Below, in pieces: positions 1 through 8,629 of a DNA stretch of 64,000 nt. Source of the stretch: Halomonas denitrificans (GTDB lineage Bacteria > Pseudomonadota > Gammaproteobacteria > Pseudomonadales > Halomonadaceae); the NCBI RefSeq assembly GCF_003056305.1, contig NZ_PYVX01000001.1:992001-1056000 (forward strand). Reading direction: 5' to 3'. The translations under genes and the position numbers were made by a program. Below the pieces are notes generated by a model. That model did no database searches and had not been told where the DNA came from. It worked only from the letters and a program-made list of their open reading frames with translations. Each line of letters opens with the position of its first letter. Position 1 is the first letter of the stretch.

Positions 1-2
1 AG

Positions 3-1208
3 CCGCTGACGCACTTCGGCACCGCCATGGGCGGCACCACCGTCGAGGACGGCGTGCGCACCGACTGGGCACCGCTGGGCGCCGCCGCGGGCGACCAGGC
101 CGCCGCCATCGACCTGAGCATGGCCGCCACCATCTTCCACTGGGGCCTGCACCCCTGGGGCGCCTATGCCATCGTCGGCCTGGCGCTGGCGATCTTCGCC
201 TACAACAAGGGCCTGCCGCTGACCATGCGCTCGATCTTCTACCCGATCCTCGGGGAGCGCGTGTGGGGCTGGCCGGGCCATGTGATCGACATCCTGGCGG
301 TCTTCGCCACCCTGTTCGGCCTGACCACCTCGCTGGGGCTCGGCGCCACCCAGGCGGCCGGGGGGCTGAACTACCTGTTCGACATCCCCAACAACAACAC
401 CACCCTGATCCTGCTGATCATGGGCATCACCGTGGTCGCGCTGGGCTCGATCATGCTGGGGGTGGACAAGGGCGTGCAGCGCCTGTCGCAGATCAACATG
501 GCGCTGGCCTTCCTGCTGCTGGTCTTCGTGATCGCCGTCGGGCCGACGCTGATGATCACCATCGGCGTGTTCGATAACCTGCTGGGCTACGTGCAGAACC
601 TGCCGGCACTCTCGATGCCGTTCGGGCGCGAGGATGCCAACTTCAGCCAGGGCTGGACCGCCTTCTACTGGGCCTGGTGGATTGCCTGGTCGCCCTTCGT
701 CGGCATGTTCATTGCCCGCGTCAGCCGCGGCCGCACGGTACGCGAGTTCCTGATCGCCGTGCTGCTGGTGCCGTCGATGGCCTCGGTGGTGTGGATGACC
801 GCCTTCGGCACCACGGCCATCGACCAGGTGGTCAACCAGGGCATCACCAAGGTGCAGGATGCGGCGCTCGAGCTGCAGCTGTTCACCATGCTCGAGTCCC
901 TGCCGCTGACCACCATCACCTCCTTCATCGGGATCGTGCTGGTCATCGTGTTCTTCGTGACCTCCTCCGACTCCGGCTCGCTGGTGATCGACTCCATCAC
1001 CGCCGGCGGCAAGGTCGATGCGCCCAAGCCCCAGCGCATCTTCTGGGCGCTGATCGAGGGGGCACTGGCCATCGCGCTGCTGCTCGGCGGCGGCCTCGGC
1101 GCCCTGCAGACGGCCGCCCTGACCACCGGCCTGCCCTTCACCCTCGTGCTGCTGGTGGGCTGCTATGCGATCGTCAAGGGCCTGATGAGCGAGCCGCGTA
1201 GCGCCTGA
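3..1208 (+). CDS. BCCT family betaine/choline/carnitine transporter, C-terminal part (5' end outside window)
   Basis: Inner-membrane secondary carrier for a quaternary ammonium compound such as glycine betaine, choline or carnitine. The reading frame is open from base 3, so the N-terminus lies upstream; about 401 codons remain of a family that is usually 500-700 residues. The family signature is visible as GWTAFYWAWWIAWSPFVG, followed by the conserved FIARVSRGRTVREF loop, and the chain is almost entirely hydrophobic helices. A motif PLTHFG near the start is also typical. A betaine carrier beside a betaine-degradation cluster makes glycine betaine a reasonable substrate, but the exact ligand is inferred. 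A strong hairpin follows the stop. Confidence 0.9.
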   Translation, partial: PLTHFGTAMGGTTVEDGVRTDWAPLGAAAGDQAAAIDLSMAATIFHWGLHPWGAYAIVGLALAIFAYNKGLPLTMRSIFYPILGERVWGWPGHVIDILAVFATLFGLTTSLGLGATQAAGGLNYLFDIPNNNTTLILLIMGITVVALGSIMLGVDKGVQRLSQINMALAFLLLVFVIAVGPTLMITIGVFDNLLGYVQNLPALSMPFGREDANFSQGWTAFYWAWWIAWSPFVGMFIARVSRGRTVREFLIAVLLVPSMASVVWMTAFGTTAIDQVVNQGITKVQDAALELQLFTMLESLPLTTITSFIGIVLVIVFFVTSSDSGSLVIDSITAGGKVDAPKPQRIFWALIEGALAIALLLGGGLGALQTAALTTGLPFTLVLLVGCYAIVKGLMSEPRSA

Positions 1209-1254
1209 CGGCCACGCTCATCCCGGCGCGCCGACGCGCCGGCATGCCACGACA

Positions 1255-1280
1255 GGAAGGCGGCCCTCGGGCCGCCTTCC
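1255..1280 (+). terminator. Hairpin terminator after the BCCT gene
   Basis: Twelve-base arms (1255-1266 and 1269-1280) form a perfect GC-rich stem with a very tight loop, followed by tcgtgtct. It lies between the BCCT gene and the convergent exonuclease gene. The T-tract is weak. Confidence 0.6.
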
Positions 1281-1314
1281 TCGTGTCTGGAGTCGGGGTC
1301 GCCGTCCGGTCAGG

Positions 1315-2040
1315 CTAGCTCCACAGCTCGCCCACCGGCATCTCGGGATCGAAGTGGGTGGCCACCTGGGCCTGCAGCAGCTCGGCGGTGGCCAGGGCGT
1401 CGACCAGGGCGTGATGGCCCGAGTAGACCGGCAGCCCGTAGCGCTCGCGGCTGTCGTAGAGGCGAATGGAGGCCGGCGGCCGGCCCATCCAGCGCTTGAA
1501 GCGCGCCAGCAGCGACTGCCGATGCCGGCGCGCCTCCAGCGACATGGTGTCGATGACCGGGAACATCAGCCCCTCGCCCCGGCGTGCCTTCACGGCGGCA
1601 TCCAGGAACGGACGCTCGATATGCCGATAGTGCACCACCACCAGGCGGCCCGCGATGGCCGCGAGGAGCTCCTCGAGGATCTCGTCGAAGTCGGGGGCAC
1701 CGGCGATGTCCGAGTGGGTGATGTGATGGAAGGTCACCGACTTGGCGTTCAGCGGCCGGGGCGGCCGCAGCACCCAGTAGCGCCGCTGGGGCAGGCTGAT
1801 GCGCCCCAGGGTGAAGGGCACCAGACCGATGCTGACGATGGCGTGGCGCCGCTCGTCGAGCCCGGTGGTTTCCATGTCCAGGGCGACCATGGGCGCCTCG
1901 GCGATGGGCGTCTCCGGCCCCGGCATCCCGGTGGCGAAGAAGCGCGCCAGCAGCGGGTCGCCGGCGAGCTCGGCACGCTTCGCCAGGTACTCCGGCCAGC
2001 CCGGCACCGCCGGGGATCGCCTGCGTCGCGGGAGGCGCAT
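1315..2040 (-). CDS. DEDDh 3'-5' exonuclease, DnaQ/RNase T superfamily
   Basis: Predicted 241-residue exonuclease. The Exo I motif is ALDMETTGLD near residues 53-62 (acidic residues D55 and E57). A late HHALVDALATAE segment fits the Exo III HxxxxD motif, placing it in the DEDDh class with DnaQ epsilon and RNase T. It has no polymerase-binding or other extra domain. The gene starts one base after the stop of the upstream DUF294/CBS/cNMP gene, so the two are almost certainly translated together. In other gammaproteobacteria this pair is common next to solute carriers. The natural substrate (DNA or RNA) cannot be told from sequence. Confidence 0.85.
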   Translation of the reverse strand: MRLPRRRRSPAVPGWPEYLAKRAELAGDPLLARFFATGMPGPETPIAEAPMVALDMETTGLDERRHAIVSIGLVPFTLGRISLPQRRYWVLRPPRPLNAKSVTFHHITHSDIAGAPDFDEILEELLAAIAGRLVVVHYRHIERPFLDAAVKARRGEGLMFPVIDTMSLEARRHRQSLLARFKRWMGRPPASIRLYDSRERYGLPVYSGHHALVDALATAELLQAQVATHFDPEMPVGELWS

Positions 2041-2041
2041 C

Positions 2042-3946
2042 TCAGCGTGACCGCGACGGCATGGGATAGCGGAACTTGAGGAACTTCTGGGCGTTGCTCA
2101 GCACCTGGAAGGCATCCTTGAGGTTGTGGCGCTCGGTGTCGGAGACGTTCTCCGGCTCGATGTTGTTGTCCGGCTCCAGCTCGTGCTGCAGGTCGATCAT
2201 CTGATGGCGAATCCGCGACATGCTGAGGAACTCCAGGGCGTAGCGCAGCCGGTCGCTGACCCCGGGGGCCAGCAGCTGGGTGCGGTCGATATCCTCGAGG
2301 CGCTGGAAGCTGTTCTGGGCTCGCGAGCCGCAGGCCAGGGCGTGGACGCGGATCAGGTCGACCATCGGCGCGGTGCCCCGGCGCTTGAGGTTGATCGAGT
2401 TGTTGTGCTTGCCGTCCTTCTCCATCACGAAGGTGCGGAAGAAGCCCAGCGGGGGGGTGCGGCCGAGCGCGTTGCGCGCCATGGAGGCGAGAAAGCGCGG
2501 GTGCTTGGGCGCCAGCTCGGCGACCAGGTCCTGGAGCTGCTCGACGAGCGGGTTCTCGCCGTAGACGCTGTCCAGGTCGAAGAAGATCGAGCTGTGCAGG
2601 AGCCGCTCCGGCGTGGGCTGCTCGATCCACTCGCGGAAGTAGCCCTTCCAGACCGCGAGCGGCTGTCGCCAGCGCGGATTGGTGGCCATGATGTCGCCCT
2701 TGCAGTAGGCGTAGCCGCAGGCGGCCAGGCCGTCGCTCAGGCGCGTGGCGAGCGCCAGGAAGTAGTCGTCGTGCTTCTCCGGGTCGAAGTCGTCGGAGAG
2801 CACCAGGGCGTTGTCCTGGTCGGTGACGATGGACTGCTCGTTGCGGGCCATGGAGCCCAGCGCCATCAGGCAGTAGGGCACCGGCGGCGGCCCCAGCTCC
2901 GCCTCGGCCAGCTCCAGCAGGCGCCGCGACAGGCTGCGTCCGATGGTCGAGAGCGCACTGCCGATCATCCGCGAATCGGCGCCCTCCTCGACCAGGCGCA
3001 CGAAGGCCGCGTTGACGTCGGGGGTCAGCCGGGCGAGCCCCTCCTGGCTGGACTGGTGGAAGATGTTGCTGACCAGGTAGAGGCTCGACTGGGTCTCGTA
3101 GCGGATGATGTCGGAGAGGTGGACGATGCCGACCGGTGAGCGGCGGTGCATCACCGGCAGGTGGTGGATGTTGTTGCGCAGCATGCAGAGCATGGCCTCG
3201 TGCACCGACTCGTCGGACTGCACGGCGATCAGCTTGTGGGCGATCACCTCCCCCACCGGGGTGTCGGCGGGACGCCCCGCGGCCACCACCCGGGTGCGGA
3301 AGTCGCTGTCGGTGAGGATGCCCCGGACCTGCCAGGCCCGCCCCTCGCTGTCGCGGAAGGTGTAGCGAGGATTGTCGCAGGGCTCGTCGAGCACCAGCAC
3401 CGCCGAGGCCTGGTAGTCGCTGATCAGCCGGGCGGCCTCCTGGACGGTCGTACTGGCCTCGACCATCACCGGGTAGCGCGACACCAGCTTGCGTACCCGG
3501 GTGATCATCATGTCGTTCTGTTTCTTGTCCTGCTCCACCGTCGACTCGAGCCGCGGGCGCTCGACCTCGACGAAGTCGGCGAAGTGTTCATCCGCCTCGC
3601 AGAGCTGGAAGAAGACCGCCTCGGGAATGAAGTAGATCAGGGTGTCTTCCATCGCCTTGGCGGGGAAGCGGGTGCGGCGGTTTCGCAGCAGGCTGAAGTG
3701 GCCGAAGATGTCGCCCTCGCCCAGGCGGTTGTAGAGCTCGCCCCCGCGGCGATAGACCTCCACCGCGCCGCTGCGGATGTAGCAGAAGTCGTGCACCTCC
3801 TGGTTGAGGGTCAGGATGTCGCTGCCGGCCTTGAAGTAAGCCACCTCGACCTGGCCGGCCACCTCGTCGAGCAGGTCGTCGGAGATGCCGTCGAAGGGCG
3901 GGAAGCGCCCCATGTGCTGGCGGATTTCCAGCAGTTCCACATCCAT
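2042..3946 (-). CDS. cNMP-binding/CBS/DUF294 nucleotidyltransferase-like signalling protein
   Basis: A 634-residue cytoplasmic protein with four modules. These are an N-terminal cyclic-nucleotide-binding-like beta roll (about 10-130, including NRLGEGDIFGHFSLL), a pair of CBS domains (about 155-300), a nucleotidyltransferase-like DUF294 domain (about 330-470, with GSMARNEQ and TDQDNALV), and the DUF294 C-terminal helical domain (about 490-620). The GS...TDQDN pattern matches GlnD-type nucleotidyltransferases, so it may modify a protein or nucleotide in response to an adenylate ligand. Its target is unknown. It is the first gene of a two-gene unit with the DEDDh exonuclease, and similar proteins often sit near acetate or solute symporters. 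Confidence 0.87.
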   Translation of the reverse strand: MDVELLEIRQHMGRFPPFDGISDDLLDEVAGQVEVAYFKAGSDILTLNQEVHDFCYIRSGAVEVYRRGGELYNRLGEGDIFGHFSLLRNRRTRFPAKAMEDTLIYFIPEAVFFQLCEADEHFADFVEVERPRLESTVEQDKKQNDMMITRVRKLVSRYPVMVEASTTVQEAARLISDYQASAVLVLDEPCDNPRYTFRDSEGRAWQVRGILTDSDFRTRVVAAGRPADTPVGEVIAHKLIAVQSDESVHEAMLCMLRNNIHHLPVMHRRSPVGIVHLSDIIRYETQSSLYLVSNIFHQSSQEGLARLTPDVNAAFVRLVEEGADSRMIGSALSTIGRSLSRRLLELAEAELGPPPVPYCLMALGSMARNEQSIVTDQDNALVLSDDFDPEKHDDYFLALATRLSDGLAACGYAYCKGDIMATNPRWRQPLAVWKGYFREWIEQPTPERLLHSSIFFDLDSVYGENPLVEQLQDLVAELAPKHPRFLASMARNALGRTPPLGFFRTFVMEKDGKHNNSINLKRRGTAPMVDLIRVHALACGSRAQNSFQRLEDIDRTQLLAPGVSDRLRYALEFLSMSRIRHQMIDLQHELEPDNNIEPENVSDTERHNLKDAFQVLSNAQKFLKFRYPMPSRSR

Positions 3947-4040
3947 GTCCCTGACTCCGAGCGATGAGATTGCGACAAGTCTGGAATGGCCCGGCGGCGC
4001 TGTAAAGCCGCCGTCGGACGCGCCGGTGCCCTCTCAACGA

Positions 4041-4077
4041 CGAAGGGCCGCCCCGTATGGCACGGGGCGGCCCTTCG
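4041..4077 (-). terminator. Hairpin between the DUF4168-like gene and the signalling gene
   Basis: Sixteen-base perfect arms (4041-4056 and 4062-4077) with a five-base loop, about 50 bases after the stop of the minus-strand gene ending at 4125. The T-tract is short on the minus strand (tcgttgag), so efficiency is uncertain. Confidence 0.6.
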
Positions 4078-4124
4078 ACAGCGCTATCGCGACCGCATCG
4101 ACGGCCGCGATCACCAAGAGCGGG

Positions 4125-4538
4125 TTACGAGGCCTGGTCGGCGTCGGCAGTGCCGGCCTTGGCCATCTCCTGCACGCGCTGCATCAGCTCGGGATCCTGC
4201 TGGATCGCCTGACCGATGGCGTTGAAGGTATTCACCTCGAGGCCGCTGTTCTCGACGGCCTTGACCATCTCGTCATTGGCTTCCTTGCGCACGGCCTGCT
4301 GAGCCTCGTCGCCCTCGGCCGACTGCAGCTGCTTGGTGTACTCCTGGGAGATCACGGCGATCTCCTTGGAGGCATCGGCGAACTGCTGGAGCTGGGCGTC
4401 GGAGAAGTCCTGGGCCGCGGCCGCTGCCTGCGGCTGGTCGGCGCTGTTCGCGGCACTGTCCTGCTGGGCCTGGGCCTGGGTGGCGGCGAGGCCGAGCGAG
4501 AGCAGTGCGGCCGAGAACAGTGCGGTCATCCGTTGCAT
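4125..4538 (-). CDS. Small secreted DUF4168-like protein
   Basis: A 137-residue exported protein of unknown function. The start at 4538 is chosen because AGGAGGT lies just upstream and the protein then opens with a clear signal peptide, MQRMTALFSAALLSLGLAAT, with likely cleavage after AQA. The mature part is Gln/Ala-rich and then carries an amphipathic region (DFSDAQLQQFADASKEIAVI ... FNAIGQAIQQDPELMQRVQEM) that fits the DUF4168 family of small periplasmic helical proteins. A longer in-frame extension upstream of 4538 lacks coding character. It stands alone between two hairpins, so it is probably monocistronic. Confidence 0.8.
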   Translation of the reverse strand: MQRMTALFSAALLSLGLAATQAQAQQDSAANSADQPQAAAAAQDFSDAQLQQFADASKEIAVISQEYTKQLQSAEGDEAQQAVRKEANDEMVKAVENSGLEVNTFNAIGQAIQQDPELMQRVQEMAKAGTADADQAS

Positions 4539-4620
4539 GAATACCTCCTGAGGATCTTGTGTGTGCCCCCGGTCTGACGAGCGATCGCCGCGAGGGTTCA
4601 GGTTTGTCGTGTAACGGTTT

Positions 4621-4650
4621 GAAAAACGGCGCTCCCCGGGGGAGCGCCGT
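4621..4650 (-). terminator. Rho-independent terminator of the TRAP transporter operon
   Basis: Eleven-base arms (4626-4636 and 4640-4650) with a three-base loop. On the minus strand the stem is followed by a run of five T residues (complement of 4621-4625). It lies about 40 bases past the dctQM stop. Confidence 0.8.
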
Positions 4651-4686
4651 GCATTGTGACAGCCCGCGAGGACCCGGGTCGACCCG

Positions 4687-6885
4687 CTAGCCGTAGGCCA
4701 GGTTGGGTAGCCAGGTGACCAGCGCCGGGAACAGGATGACCAGCAAGAGCCCCAGCGCCTGGATGCCCAGGAACGGGAAGGACGACTTGAAGATCTGTGC
4801 CATGGTGATGTGCGGCGGGCACACGCCCTTGATGTAGAAGAGCGCATAGCCGAACGGCGGACTGAGGAAGGACATCTGCATGTTGACCAGGTAGATGACC
4901 CCGAACCACAGCGAGACGTCCGTCGGGTCGACCCCGGGCAGGCCGAACACGCCAGTGAAGGAGAGCCCCTGGATCAGCGGCACGAAGATCGGCACGGCCA
5001 GCAGCAGGATGCCGACCCAGTCGAGGAACATGCCCAGCGCCACCAGCAGCACCATCATCAGCGCCAGCACCGCGTAGGGGCCGAGGCCGGCGCCGGTGAT
5101 CAGGTCCTGCACGAACTGCTGGCCGCCCTGCAGGATGTAGAAGCCGACGAAGATGCTGGCCCCGAAGATGATCCACATCACCATCGCCGAGGCGACCAGG
5201 GTGGTCATGCAGGCGGCGTGCAGGTTCGGCCAGGTCAGGCGCCGGTGCATGGCGGCGACGATCAGCGCGCCGAAGGTACCGATACCGGCCGCCTCCACGG
5301 GCGTGGCGATGCCGGTGAAGATGATGCCCAGCACCAGGATCACCAGGATGATCGGCGCCAGCATGTTGCGCAGCAGCCGCAGCTTCTCCTTCATGTCGAC
5401 CCGGTCCTCGACCGGCATCGGCGGCGCCATCTTGACGTTCAGGGTGCCGCGCAGCCAGCAGTAGAAGCCGTACATGAAGGCCAGCAGCAGGCCGGGGATC
5501 AGCGAGCCGAGGTAGAGCTCGCCCACCGACTGCTGGGCGATGACGCCGTAGATGATCGCGAGGATCGAGGGCGGGATCAGGATGCCGAGGGTGCCGCCGG
5601 CCATGATCGAGCCGATGGCGATCTCCGGATCGTAGTTGCGCTTGAGCATCGCCGGCAGGGCGATCAGGCCCATGGTCACCACCGCGGCGCCGATCACGCC
5701 GACCATGGCGGCGAGCAGCGTGGAGGCGATGACGGTGGCGATGGCCAGGCCCGCCTTGAGGCCGCCCATCCACTTGTAGACGACGTCGAACAGCTCCTCG
5801 ATGATGCCGGCCTTCTCCAGCACCGAGGCCATGAAGATGAACAGCGGGATGGCCGAGAGCTGGTAGTTGGTCATCATCGGGAAGATGCGCGACGGCATCA
5901 GGTTGAGCATGAACTGGTCGCCGACGAGGTAGAGGAAGACCACCCCCAGGCCGCCGGTCACGAAGGCCAGCGGCAGGCCCGCCACCAGCACCACCATCAG
6001 GGCGCCGAACATCACCAGGGTGAGACCGCCGATGCCCACGCTGCCGAGGCTGTTCTCGATGCTGCCCGCCAGGCTCTCGTAGTCGGTCACCGCGACGTTG
6101 ACCATCTCGAACACCGTCCAGGCCGCCAGCACGACGGCGAGAACCAGCAGCACGCGGGCGAAGGTCCGGCCGCCGTCATGCAGCCGCCAGTGGTGGCGGA
6201 AGGACTGGGCGTCGCGCACCAGCTGGCCGAAGCCCTGCAGCAGCAGCAGCAGGGCGCCGAAGAAGAGCATGAACTTGACCGGGTAGAACTGGATGGCCCA
6301 CTCGGTGAAGGAGGTCTCGTTGGCGTAGCTCGACCCGAAGAAGTATTCGTCGCTGACCGACTGGGAGAAGAACTTCCAGCCGGTGACCATCAGCGCGACG
6401 GTGAAGATGAAGAAGAACACCGAGGTGGTGAGGTCCAGCGCCGCCTTGTTCAGGGGCCGGGCGCGCTGGTAGAGGATGTCCACGCGGACATGGCCGCCCT
6501 CGCGCAGGGCGAAGGCGCCCGCGACCAGGTACTGCATGCCGAACATCAGGGTCATCGACTCGTGCACCCAGTTGGTCGGCGAGTTGAAGGCGTAGCGCAG
6601 CAGCACCTCGTAGGCGAAGGCGAAGGGGGCAATCAGCGCCCAGTAGGCGACATAGCGGCCGGAAAACCCGGAGATGCGGTCGACGATGGCGGTGAACAGG
6701 TTGCCGGGGGGCTGGTAGCCGACCTCGACCTCCTCGCCGGCGGGCACCTCGGCGGTATCGCCGCCGGAGATGCGCCCGCCGCGGCGGAAGCTGCGGTCGA
6801 CGCAGACCATCACCACCAGCGGCAACAGTGCCAGCACCGACCAGTAGAGCCAGTGCGGCAGCACGAAATCAATCTCAAGATTCAT
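4687..6885 (-). CDS. dctM: TRAP transporter fused permease, DctQM
   Basis: Membrane component of a tripartite ATP-independent periplasmic transporter, driven by an ion gradient. The 732-residue chain is a natural fusion. The first 220 or so residues hold a DctQ-like four-helix small subunit (NWVHESMTLMFGMQYLVAGA is typical). From about residue 250 there is the large DctM subunit with many membrane helices and conserved stretches such as IPLFIFMA, GGTLGILIPPS and LSPPFGYALFY. The start at 6885 has GGAGGAG upstream. It follows the DctP gene by about 130 bases and ends before a clear terminator, so dctP-dctQM form one unit. Confidence 0.92.
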   Translation of the reverse strand: MNLEIDFVLPHWLYWSVLALLPLVVMVCVDRSFRRGGRISGGDTAEVPAGEEVEVGYQPPGNLFTAIVDRISGFSGRYVAYWALIAPFAFAYEVLLRYAFNSPTNWVHESMTLMFGMQYLVAGAFALREGGHVRVDILYQRARPLNKAALDLTTSVFFFIFTVALMVTGWKFFSQSVSDEYFFGSSYANETSFTEWAIQFYPVKFMLFFGALLLLLQGFGQLVRDAQSFRHHWRLHDGGRTFARVLLVLAVVLAAWTVFEMVNVAVTDYESLAGSIENSLGSVGIGGLTLVMFGALMVVLVAGLPLAFVTGGLGVVFLYLVGDQFMLNLMPSRIFPMMTNYQLSAIPLFIFMASVLEKAGIIEELFDVVYKWMGGLKAGLAIATVIASTLLAAMVGVIGAAVVTMGLIALPAMLKRNYDPEIAIGSIMAGGTLGILIPPSILAIIYGVIAQQSVGELYLGSLIPGLLLAFMYGFYCWLRGTLNVKMAPPMPVEDRVDMKEKLRLLRNMLAPIILVILVLGIIFTGIATPVEAAGIGTFGALIVAAMHRRLTWPNLHAACMTTLVASAMVMWIIFGASIFVGFYILQGGQQFVQDLITGAGLGPYAVLALMMVLLVALGMFLDWVGILLLAVPIFVPLIQGLSFTGVFGLPGVDPTDVSLWFGVIYLVNMQMSFLSPPFGYALFYIKGVCPPHITMAQIFKSSFPFLGIQALGLLLVILFPALVTWLPNLAYG

Positions 6886-7015
6886 GGATACTCCTCCGCG
6901 GCGCCATCGCCTCCCGGCGATGGCAACGGATCATCGAGTCGACGGGATGCGGGAAAGATCGTCTCCCACGCCCGCACCGGGGGCGGCGGCCCCCGGCGCG
7001 GGCGAGCGGGTCGGA

Positions 7016-8179
7016 TCAGAGGTTGAGCTCGTAGTCCTTGATGTCCTCCGGGGTGATCAGCGCCACGGCCGGATCCATCATGGTGTCGAGGTGCGCCTTG
7101 AAGAGCCGCGCAGCGTCCGGGTCCTTGTTGGCCCACTTGAACCACAGCGGCACGGCGATCTCGCGGAAGCGGTCGGCGTCGTCCTCGGAGAGGTGGATGA
7201 CCTCCACGCCCTTCTCCTTGAACTTCGGCCAGGCCTCGGCGTTGGCCTTCTGGATCGCCGCGTAGTGCTCGCGGGAGTAGGCGGCCACCAGGTCGTGCAT
7301 GAGGTCCTGGGTCTGGGGCGACATGCGCTCGAACACGCGGCGATTGACCGAGATGTCCATGAGGTCGACGGCCTGGTGCAGGCAGGGCGTGGAGGGCGGG
7401 CCCATGATGATGTAGTCGGCGACCTGCCAGAAGCCCAGCTCGTAGTTGTTGGCCGCGCCGGTGTAGTCGGCGGCGTCGATGGTGCCCTTCTCCAGCGCCG
7501 GATAGACCTCGGAGCCCGGCAGCAGGGTGGTCCGTGCGCCGGCGGCGGCGAAGGTCTCGGCGACGATGCCGCCGGGCATGCGCAGCTTGATGCCCTGGAA
7601 GTCGTCGAAGCTGCGCAGCGGCTTCTTGGAGTGGATCAGGTTCATGTCGTGGTGCACGTAGCCCAAAAGCTCCTGGCCCTGCTTGCGGTACAGGTCCTTG
7701 GCCAGGTCGAAGCCGCCGTAGGCGCCGAACATGATGTCCCACTGGTGGGGCATCGACAGGCCCATCGGGTAGGCGGTCAGGAACACGCCGGCCGGCATCT
7801 TGCCGGGCCAGTAGACGGTGAACCAGTTCTGGCCGTCGAGCACGCCGTTGCGCACCGCATCGGCGACCTCGAAGGCCCCGGCCACGGCGCCCGCGGGGAA
7901 GGGCTCGATGGTCACCTCGCCGCTGGTGGCTTCGCCGACCCCCTTGGCCCACTCCTCGAAGATGCGATAGCCCGGCGTGCCCGGCGGCCAGGACGACTGC
8001 ATGCGGATGCGGATGCCTTCCTGAGCCTGGACGTTGCCGATCCAGGGGGCGGCGACGGCGGCGGCGGAGCCGACCGCGGCGGCCTTCAGGAAGTTGCGGC
8101 GATTGGGGGTCTTGAACGCGTCCTTGACGCCTTGGCTGTCGACGGAGGAGGAAGATGACGGCTGCTTGTCGTCCTGCAT
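7016..8179 (-). CDS. dctP: TRAP transporter solute-binding protein DctP, Tat-exported
   Basis: Periplasmic solute receptor of the TRAP system, 387 residues. A twin-arginine signal (NRRNFLKAAAVG at about residues 27-38) is followed by a hydrophobic stretch ending VQA, so it is exported folded. The mature part opens IRIRMQSSWPPGTPGYRIF. It contains LRMPGGIVAETFAAAGARTT, where the family Arg contacts the carboxylate of the ligand, and EVYPALEKGTIDAADYTGAA, which resembles 2-oxo acid/lactate-type receptors such as TakP. The ligand is therefore guessed to be a small organic acid, with low certainty. The start at 8179 is supported by AGGAG nine bases upstream. The divergent promoter region carries paired operator-like palindromes. 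Confidence 0.92.
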   Translation of the reverse strand: MQDDKQPSSSSSVDSQGVKDAFKTPNRRNFLKAAAVGSAAAVAAPWIGNVQAQEGIRIRMQSSWPPGTPGYRIFEEWAKGVGEATSGEVTIEPFPAGAVAGAFEVADAVRNGVLDGQNWFTVYWPGKMPAGVFLTAYPMGLSMPHQWDIMFGAYGGFDLAKDLYRKQGQELLGYVHHDMNLIHSKKPLRSFDDFQGIKLRMPGGIVAETFAAAGARTTLLPGSEVYPALEKGTIDAADYTGAANNYELGFWQVADYIIMGPPSTPCLHQAVDLMDISVNRRVFERMSPQTQDLMHDLVAAYSREHYAAIQKANAEAWPKFKEKGVEVIHLSEDDADRFREIAVPLWFKWANKDPDAARLFKAHLDTMMDPAVALITPEDIKDYELNL

Positions 8180-8232
8180 GGCATGGACTCCTGATTGGGT
8201 ATCCCGGCCGCGCTGGCGGCGTCGGCCGGATC

Positions 8233-8240
8233 TTGTTGTT
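8233..8240 (-). promoter_or_regulatory. AACAACAA leader motif upstream of dctP (Hfq/Crc-type CA motif)
   Basis: Sense-strand AACAACAA, about 55-60 bases before the dctP start. It matches AANAANAA, the catabolite-activity motif bound by Hfq with Crc in pseudomonads. The role in this organism is inferred. Confidence 0.4.
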
Positions 8241-8441
8241 GTCGTCCCTGGGCCTTCGAGGGCCGGCCGGCGATCCGGGGATCGTCCGGCAGGCCGGTCT
8301 CACCGTCCCGGTGGACCTTGAGGATAGACCTGATACGTCTTGAGAAGAGGACGCTGATATGAAAACGTCTTCCCTCGCGAAAGCTAGCGAAACGGCAGCT
8401 CGTAGCCAATACGGCAATTCAACGCAACCCGACCGGTTTTA

Positions 8442-8454
8442 CTGGTCAGACCAG
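8442..8454. promoter_or_regulatory. FadR/LldR-type operator palindrome 1
   Basis: Perfect 13-base palindrome CTGGTCAGACCAG centred on 8448. The core TGGTCNGACCA is the pattern recognised by FadR-subfamily GntR regulators (FadR, PdhR, LldR). No such regulator is encoded in the window. Confidence 0.55.
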
Positions 8455-8496
8455 CGGTCAATAAGGGGCAATCACCTGTTGGCACTGGTAAAACTC

Positions 8497-8507
8497 TGGT
8501 CTGACCA
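8497..8507. promoter_or_regulatory. FadR/LldR-type operator palindrome 2
   Basis: TGGTCTGACCA centred on 8502, 54 bases from the centre of the first palindrome, close to five helical turns. The spacing suggests two dimers on one face of the DNA or looping. Confidence 0.55.
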
Positions 8508-8629
8508 ATTTGCCGGCGGCGCGAGGCCTACGACCAAAGCACGAGCCCCACGGTTGGCGTCCCGCGCCCTGGCCCGGGATGATGCTCACTCCCGCTCACC
8601 CTCACCACCACCACCCCGGACGATCTTTC

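Larger units (their letters stand above)
8180..8629. other. Divergent regulatory region between dctP and the EamA gene
   Basis: A 450-base gap with no credible gene. It contains two TGGTCNGACCA palindromes (8442-8454 and 8497-8507), an A/T-richer core than its surroundings, and an AACAACAA motif in the dctP leader (8233-8240). Confidence 0.7.

Noticed and set aside
4810..7026. A 738-codon open frame opposite dctQM
   Set aside because: Low-complexity His/Gln/Asp-rich translation opposite a strong membrane-protein gene. No support as a gene.
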